Shown piece after piece: positions 58,077 through 64,000 of a stretch of 64,000 nucleotides of DNA. The translations under genes and the position numbers were made by a program. Within the stretch, counting starts at the first letter, position 1; each line of letters begins with the position of its first letter. Source of the DNA: Phorcus lineatus (taxonomy: Eukaryota; Mollusca; Gastropoda; Trochida; Trochidae); assembly GCA_921293015.1 (NCBI GenBank), contig OV121085.1:24751911-24815910 (forward strand). Direction: 5' to 3'. Below the pieces are notes generated by a model. The model was not told the DNA's origin. It saw nothing but the letters and a program-made list of their open reading frames with translations, and did no database searches.

Positions 58077-59799
58077 AACAAAAAACGTGCATTAACTAAA
58101 CAGGCTTTGAATGTTTACATGTTGAAAATATAGATTCAAACAAAATGCATGGATGGTTATCATGAAAGCTCACTCTGCCTTTTACTCCTGGCAAAGATCA
58201 AGAAATAAGGGGCCACATAGTCAAAAAATTAAATATTTAGTCAAGGAGTCCGTACACAAGATTTAAGATTTTTAGGCCTTTTTAATTTTTTAACAAGTGT
58301 TAAAACAACCTATAGGGGCCGTTATTAGGGTCCTCATTATATTTCAAGGGTTTAAAGACGTTATTCTTTCAAAGTGAACACAGTGTGATACATGCGTTTT
58401 AAACTGAATTTTGGTGCCAAAAATTAATTTCAACCTAGCGAAAACATTGTTCTGACGAATATGTGAAATTGGTTTTAATGTCTCTATTACCCTCTATGTC
58501 GTCTTTTCGGAGAAATTTGATGCAAAGGTTTATGAAATGTAATTTAACATGATTTTGAAGTGCTGTTTGACCTTGAAAATTATTTCAAAGTCAAAATACT
58601 TGGCTATTGCATGCCTAATCCCTAATGTAGGCTGTTCCTAAATTTGAAGACATTGGGTGCAATAGCTCAGGTGATAATGCATTCACAAGCATTTGAATAT
58701 CTGTCAAAGTGCAGGGGTGAATGGATGAAAGGAGAGTCAATCACGCCATCACTTGTAATTCATTTCGTTGGTGTTCCTGCATCATCCCAACTCTTGATCC
58801 ATCCTATCTAAAGATTGGGACTGGAGTTATCAAATCATGCTAATCATATTTTCATTCAAATATGAGTTTATTAATGAAATATGTGTTTGATTCATTTAGG
58901 TATATACTTTTCGTACCTAAATAGAAAATTCAACTTCATATTCGTTTACTTGACCTACTGGCTCGTTTTTATCTTTCATCGTCTACAAGACTTTGAACAT
59001 AAAATGCAGTGCATACAAAAACTGATTTAAACGTACATATGATGAATAATTGAATTAAGTTAGTACCGCATTATATCACAAAATTTAAAAATTTAAAATT
59101 ATTGTTTTCTGCATTTTTAAAGTGTTAAACAACCATAGAAATTGAATCGATGTAAACAGAGGAAAAACCCTCATCGGTTATCTTAAGCATTCGTTGTTAG
59201 AGGACAAACATTTTTAATAACAATGCTGAAACAATACAAAGTGTACATATATATTCAGCTAACATTTGTTTTTTTAAAAAAAGGATGAATATTGACCGAG
59301 TTCAAGATTAAAGTAAAAGAGATTCGAGTTAAAAATACTATTGAAACATTGTTTCTTAAAAGCTGGAAAATGAATAACTAGCAAAACAACATATATTGAT
59401 ACCAGATAAGTTCATGTTGTATAAACAGACGTTATTTAGTTATCTACTATCTAAGTTGATTGAATGAAATATTTATAACTTTAAACTTTTTTAGATTGTT
59501 GTAATGTTGGTGACCCAAATTTGTAATATTTAGCATAAGTGAACAGCTGGGACATAACTCTGCCTCAGTACTCATAATATACATTTTCTTAAAATACATG
59601 ACGTCACCGACACACCACAGTAAATCGCTGCGAGGAGCTTCAATTGTAATCTCCGAACATCTTCATTTGGTGGAATTTACCACCAAAAACTAGACTTAGT
59701 GGACTTGCTGTGTGTAAACGCTGCGCACAATAGAAAAACTATTCGTTCGATCTCAAAGTTATGGCTTTCAATTTATAGTACATGTCCATGTCTACCTCC
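58077..59799. other. Intronic or intergenic sequence of the zinc-finger gene
   Basis: No exon or element recognised. By position it should include the intron preceding the zinc-finger exon. Confidence 0.5.
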
Positions 59800-60105
59800 A
59801 ACGATGTTGTGAATAGATTTTCTTGGTTTTCTTGACTTTTTCTTTAGAACCGGTGACAAGACTGAATTTTTCTGATGATATCTTGTATGCTACTGAGTCT
59901 CTGGAACCAACTATTTTTGGTGCCATGTGTGTATATGGTTGATACCCTTTTCATCTACATCATAAATAGCCACAGGTCTGGTTGTGAAATTGTATTTCTT
60001 GAAAATAGCGCCTAGTTTATCAAAATACTTGTTTACACATTCTTCTGAACTAGCCTTAGCACAAAGTTCTGTGAGAGATTTCTGGTTTCTGACTTTAATT
60101 TTGTA
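59800..60105 (-). pseudogene. pogo/CENP-B-type transposase fragment
   Basis: The minus strand reads QKSLTELCAKASSEECVNKYF, DKLGAIFKKYNF and VAIYDVDEKGIN, resembling the central F..L..V...Y.....I.N.DE.G segment of pogo/jerky-type DDE transposases, which includes a catalytic Asp. A one-base shift then gives HMAPKIVGSRDSVAYK. The flanks carry no further domain. A short, frameshifted relic. Confidence 0.5.
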
Positions 60106-60541
60106 TTAGTGATCTAGGATCTATTTTAAGTATGTTTGACAATTTATATGTGATAACTTACGTGTAGTGGATCAATTCAGAACATTTTGGTCAGCAAAGC
60201 GTGGGAGCTACTGCGATCATCCACGAATCAAGGTAATCCACGATTTTAGATAACGTTACTGTATTTTATCATTCAACGCTAGTTTGTCACGAATAAGGAA
60301 GCAGCTAAATATCGATAATCCATAAGGGTTATTGTTGATTTTATGTACTCTTCAGTAGGGTTTAAGAGTAATTGTTTTAGCGGCAATCATTAATTGATAT
60401 AGTGTTATCCCCCTTTTATGTCTCTAACGGAAGTTGTTCGACGAGTGGCATGTTGTGCGCCATTATTCAAATGTGTATAAGTTAGAACATTAAATCTTCT
60501 ATATCCCAATATTGGATGCCTCTGTCGTTCATACAAGCAAG
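60106..60541. other. Region upstream of the copia gag, possible 5' LTR/leader
   Basis: Non-coding. The right LTR would lie outside the window, so LTR limits cannot be set. TGTAGTGGATCA near 60175 to a CA near 60528 would be one reading, but no primer-binding site is obvious. Confidence 0.25.
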
Positions 60542-61424
60542 ATGTCAACAGGTTATGGGCCCAGGCAACGCCTGATGTTCGACGGAGATGAAGCGAAGTA
60601 CGAGTGCGTTAGCAGAAATTATATAATGTCATGCTGCCGCCTGCAGATTCAGAAGGCCCCTCAGCAAGCAAGAATGCAGATGCTTTTGCTGAATTAGTAC
60701 AGTGCTTAGATGACAAGAACCGAATCCTTGTGATGAGGGATGCGAAAGACGATGGGAAGAGAGCTTTGCAGATTTTGAGAGAGCACTATCTTGGAAGTGG
60801 GAAACCACGTGTTATTGCACTTTACACGGACGTTACCTCGTTGAAGATGGGAAGTGAGTGCATTACGGATCATGTGATAAAAGCGGAAACTGTTGCAAAT
60901 TCTTTGAATTAGTAGGTGAGACAATTAGTGACAGTTTATTATTTGTGATGGTACTAAAAGGCCTGCCCCCTACGTTCAAAACCTTTGGTATAGTAGTATA
61001 GTAGTAGAAGGATAACCAAATGACATTTTGTGAATTTAAAGTAGCACTCCGCAGCTATGAAGAAACTGAGAAAAAAAAGCTACAGGAAAGGGTTAAGACA
61101 GTATTATGACTTTCAAGTGTTATTCATGTGGAAAGCCAGGACACAAAGCATCAGAGTGTAGAAACAAGAATGGACAACATGCACAAGGCCCAAAGAAGTA
61201 TTTCTCACAAAAGAAACAAAGTAGATGGTGTGACATATGCAAGAACTCAAACCATGACACAAGAATTTGATTTAAGCGAGATACTGCCAAAGGTGTGAGT
61301 AATAAACAGGAAATTCCTGAACAAGAACATTAATATTTTGCACTCAAGGTTAGTGTGAAAGCTGAAAGTGTGGATTTTGTGAACCAGCTTCTTGTTGACT
61401 GTGAAGCTACAATGCATATTATCA
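60542..61424 (+). pseudogene. Ty1/copia element: gag with CCHC knuckle and protease start
   Basis: MSTGYGPRQRLMFDGDEAKYE is the gag start (F-G-x-x-K-Y-E). A deletion and frame change lead to CLDDKNRILVMRDAKDDGKR, LQILREHYLGSGKPRVIALY, KGLPPTFKTF and LRSYEETE, the gag core. CYSCGKPGHKASEC (~61116-61160) is the nucleocapsid CCHC knuckle, followed by a second WCDICKNSNHDT. Near 61397, LLVDCEATMHI marks the protease region, where DCEAT stands in for the usual D-S/C-G-A-T. Several stops and frameshifts are present. The polyprotein is interrupted at 61425 by a DNA transposon. Confidence 0.8.
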
Positions 61425-62342
61425 CAGAGCTGCCAACCTAAAATGTTTTGTATGAACGAGATTTAGTGAAGCCGAAAAAGGATTTTGCACTTTTAAAACA
61501 CTTTTGGAGACTGGAGAATAGAGATAAAAATATTCACAACAGGGACACATTTTGAAAGTTTTAATGCAGATCATAACAGTTTTGATCACTTGTCATGAAT
61601 ATCAGTGGCAATTATCAATAATTTAAATCCACTTCAGTATATAAACTGGTAGAATTGTTACTTAAAAATACAAAAACATGCCTTTAAGTTAAATTTTTCA
61701 AATAAAAGAGTCACTTTCCTTTCCCTACACGTTGTATAAAGCCTCTTAACCACTTACAAAAAACTTGGTAAATATATTTGAGACAGTTTGGGGTTTATCC
61801 TTCATATATATATATATATCGAGTGTTTCATTTTGCGCTATCGCACGTTTAAATTGCTGATCGTCGCTTCAATGATGCTATTTCGTGACTTTTCGATGCG
61901 ATATTGTGATGCGATTTCGTCTGTTAATGTGGCCGTTTCGCTGCTTCCCGTTGCGATTCGATTTTTTCTTTGGTAGGCCTGTATATGTAAGTGTCGCTCA
62001 TCTTGTTTGTTTTTCTCTCTATGAAACCCGGGTGAAGGGTATTCCCGTTTCTGAACAATGGTAATGAAACAAATAATGCCATTGGCTGAGCTAATCCATT
62101 CAGCCAATCAGTAGCGTCGTACTTAAAACTTGCCGGAAAAGACCGACTCAACATTCGGATTAGATCGTGTTTGAATAATTGTATCTTCATCTGAATGTAA
62201 CTCGTGCGTGGAGAACCTTTATATTTCATTTTTATACTATGATTTTAAAAATGCGTGAGATTTCACTATGTGCTCGTGAGAGCATGATTTTGATCAAAAA
62301 TGCGTGATTCTCACGCCAAATGCGTGACAGTTGGCAGGTATG
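61425..62342. mobile_element. 918-bp non-autonomous DNA transposon inside the copia element
   Basis: The ends CAGAGCTGCCAAC and (inverted) CATACCTGCCAAC match at 11 of 13 bases. They are flanked by TTATCA at 61419-61424 and 62343-62348. Removing it restores MHIITDKDN in the copia frame. The right end contains inverted TCACGCATTTGGCGTGAG-type hairpins. No transposase; the 6-bp duplication leaves the superfamily open. Confidence 0.8.
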
Positions 62343-64000
62343 TTATCACTGACAAAGACAATTTTGTGAATTTTGATGAAACTTTCCGCCCATCTGAACA
62401 TTATATCTGAACATTATATCGAGTTTGCTGATGGAAGCAGGACAAATGGAATTGTTCAAGGCAAGGGTGAAGCTTGTATGTCTTTGTGTGATGTCAGTGG
62501 TAAACAACACAAAGTGATGCTAGAGAATGCATTATATGTTCCCTCGTTTAACCAGGACATTTTGTCAGTGCAAGCAGCAACAAACAAGGGAGCAACCATC
62601 AACTTCAATCCAGACAGTGCTTGTCTGATAGCTCAAGATGGTACTACATTCAACATCACAAATCATGGTAAACTTTATTATTTGAACAACACTGTTACAT
62701 CAAAATGTGTGACCCACTCAGCTCAGGATTGGCACAGAATTCTTGGACATTGCAACATGAATGACGTCATGAAGTTGGAAGATACAGTCAATGGCATGAA
62801 GTTTTCAGGGAAAACACAGAGTGACTTATGTGAAACTTGTGCTAAAGGGAAGATGTTTAGATGGTTTGATAGGGACCCTGATAAACGAGCGACAAAGATT
62901 TTAGAGATGGTTCACTGTGACTTGGCAGGACCAATTGAGCTGTTAGCCCATGGTGATTTTTTGTCATTTTCTGTCATTCGTAGATGATTATTCAGGCATC
63001 GTCATGTTGTATCTCTTGAAACAGAAGAGTGACACACCAGCAGCTACTGAAAAGTTCTTCGCAGACATTTCACCGTTTGGAAAAGTTGTCACAATGAGAA
63101 CAGACAATGGGACTGAGTTCACCAGCGAAAGTTCAGGAAGATCCTTATCAGAAACAAGATACATCAACAGATGTCAGCCCCTTATTCACCTCACCAGAAA
63201 GGCACAGTTGAAAGGGCTTGGCGTTCTCTATTTGACATGGCGAGATGTCTCATCATTGAAGCAAAGTTACTAAAGACTCTCTGGTCATATGTCATCATGA
63301 CATCAGCTTACATCAGAAACCGTTGTTACAACAAGAGGCTTGAGATGACGCCATTCGAGACTATGACAGGCCAGAAGTCGAACCTATCAAAAATGCATGT
63401 TTTCGGAACAGCTTGTTTTGCATATGTTCAAGGGGCAAAGAAACTTGACAATCGCAGTGAGAAGGGGATTTTTGTCGGATATGATCGTGAAAGTCCAGCC
63501 CATTTCCCTCAACAGCATGAAGTCAAAAGACTGAGATGTGTCAAATTCACTGAAAAATTTACAGAAACTGTAAGTAAACCTGACTATGAGGAAGACGTGA
63601 CAGTGTACAAGAGATCTGAGGCTGAGGAAACCACAGAACAGGAAGTAGAAAATCGGCAAGCCGGTAACCAAGTTTTGGCTGAAGAAAATCAAAAACAGGG
63701 AGAAGTGACAACTCGAAGATACTCGAGACGTGAAACAGTAAGACCGAAGCGCATGGAAGACTATGTTAGTGGAGCAGACTTGTCTGAATCTGAGGTGGAG
63801 GATAGTGCAATGTATATTGTCCACTACTGCTACAAGGTTGCAAGAATCCCAACTACATATGAATCATCGCTTGATGCAGACAAGTGGTCTCATGCTATGG
63901 AAGAAGAAATGACAGCATTACAGGATAATGAGACATTTGAAATCACTAACCAACCCGCAGACAGAACAACAGTAGGCGGAAGATGGGTATTTGACATTAA
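62343..64000 (+). pseudogene. Ty1/copia element: protease end, integrase and start of RT (runs off window)
   Basis: YIEFADGSRTNGIVQGKGEA and LENALYVPSFNQDILSV are the protease-integrase linker. WHRILGHCNMNDVMKL with CETCAKGKM is the HHCC zinc domain of integrase. The catalytic residues appear as MVHCDLAGP, MRTDNGTEF and KGTVERAW. Frame changes occur near 62955 and 63130. From 63132 the frame is open to the window end and passes GIFVGYDRESP into KWSHAMEEEMTALQDNETFE and GRWVFDI, the start of the copia-type RT. The gag-PR-IN-RT order identifies Ty1/copia. The rest of RT, RNase H and the right LTR lie beyond 64000. Confidence 0.85.

Noticed and set aside
60106..60541. Definite copia 5' LTR
   Set aside because: The second LTR is outside the window and no primer-binding site is clear, so ends cannot be set.
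1..64000. tRNA or rRNA genes
   Set aside because: No cloverleaf with A and B boxes and no rRNA core sequence was recognised by eye; a tRNAscan run would be needed to exclude them.

Overview
This window looks like AT-rich, transposon-dense DNA from an invertebrate animal. I lean towards a mollusc such as a bivalve, but that is an inference from the mix of element types. The evidence for an animal is CR1-, I- and L1-like LINEs, Penelope-like elements with GIY-YIG endonucleases, a Ty1/copia element, pogo and integrase-type DNA transposon remnants, satellite arrays, and a C2H2 zinc-finger exon preceded by a splice acceptor. Nothing supports a prokaryotic or organellar origin. Only the zinc-finger exon, one intact LINE ORF1 and possibly one proline/lysine-rich exon look like undamaged coding sequence.

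Layout: 1-3.5 kb holds LINE fragments. 3.55-14.95 kb is one 11.4-kb foldback element. It has 29-bp perfect terminal inverted repeats, arrays of a 46-bp repeat just inside each end, and two long inverted arms of ~191-bp monomers (383-bp dimers) around a 4.3-kb core. It sits inside a LINE ORF2 whose frame is continuous across the empty site. 14.95-17.85 kb is the rest of that CR1-like LINE plus a second LINE tail. 17.87-28.21 kb is the wreck of one I-type LINE (ORF1, endonuclease, RT, RNase H-like tail) opened by at least four later insertions: a 287-bp retroelement tail with a ~127-bp flanking duplication, an almost complete CR1-like LINE carrying a 2A-like motif, a Penelope-like fragment, and an L1-like tail. 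28.2-28.9 kb is a rearranged Penelope-like element.

33.6-42.4 kb is an L1-like LINE on the minus strand. Its RT is split by a 470-bp TTAA-flanked MITE and a 2.85-kb TA-flanked element; removing both restores the RT frame. 43.1-45.1 kb is a decayed DDE-integrase gene behind a promoter-like repeat that recurs at 31.6 and 49.6 kb. 45.7-47.8 kb is a 2.1-kb terminal-inverted-repeat element. 47.9-49.2 kb has a degenerate protein kinase and an unrecognised exon. 51.7-54.1 kb is a 44-bp-monomer satellite. 57.5-58.1 kb is the zinc-finger exon. 59.8-60.1 kb is a pogo/CENP-B-like fragment. 60.5-64.0 kb is a Ty1/copia element running off the window and interrupted by a 918-bp DNA transposon.

The genes do not form a pathway. 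The window records many rounds of insertion into insertion, and several empty sites can be read directly because they restore reading frames. The least familiar structure is the 11.4-kb foldback element. All family assignments come from motifs read by eye, without database searches.
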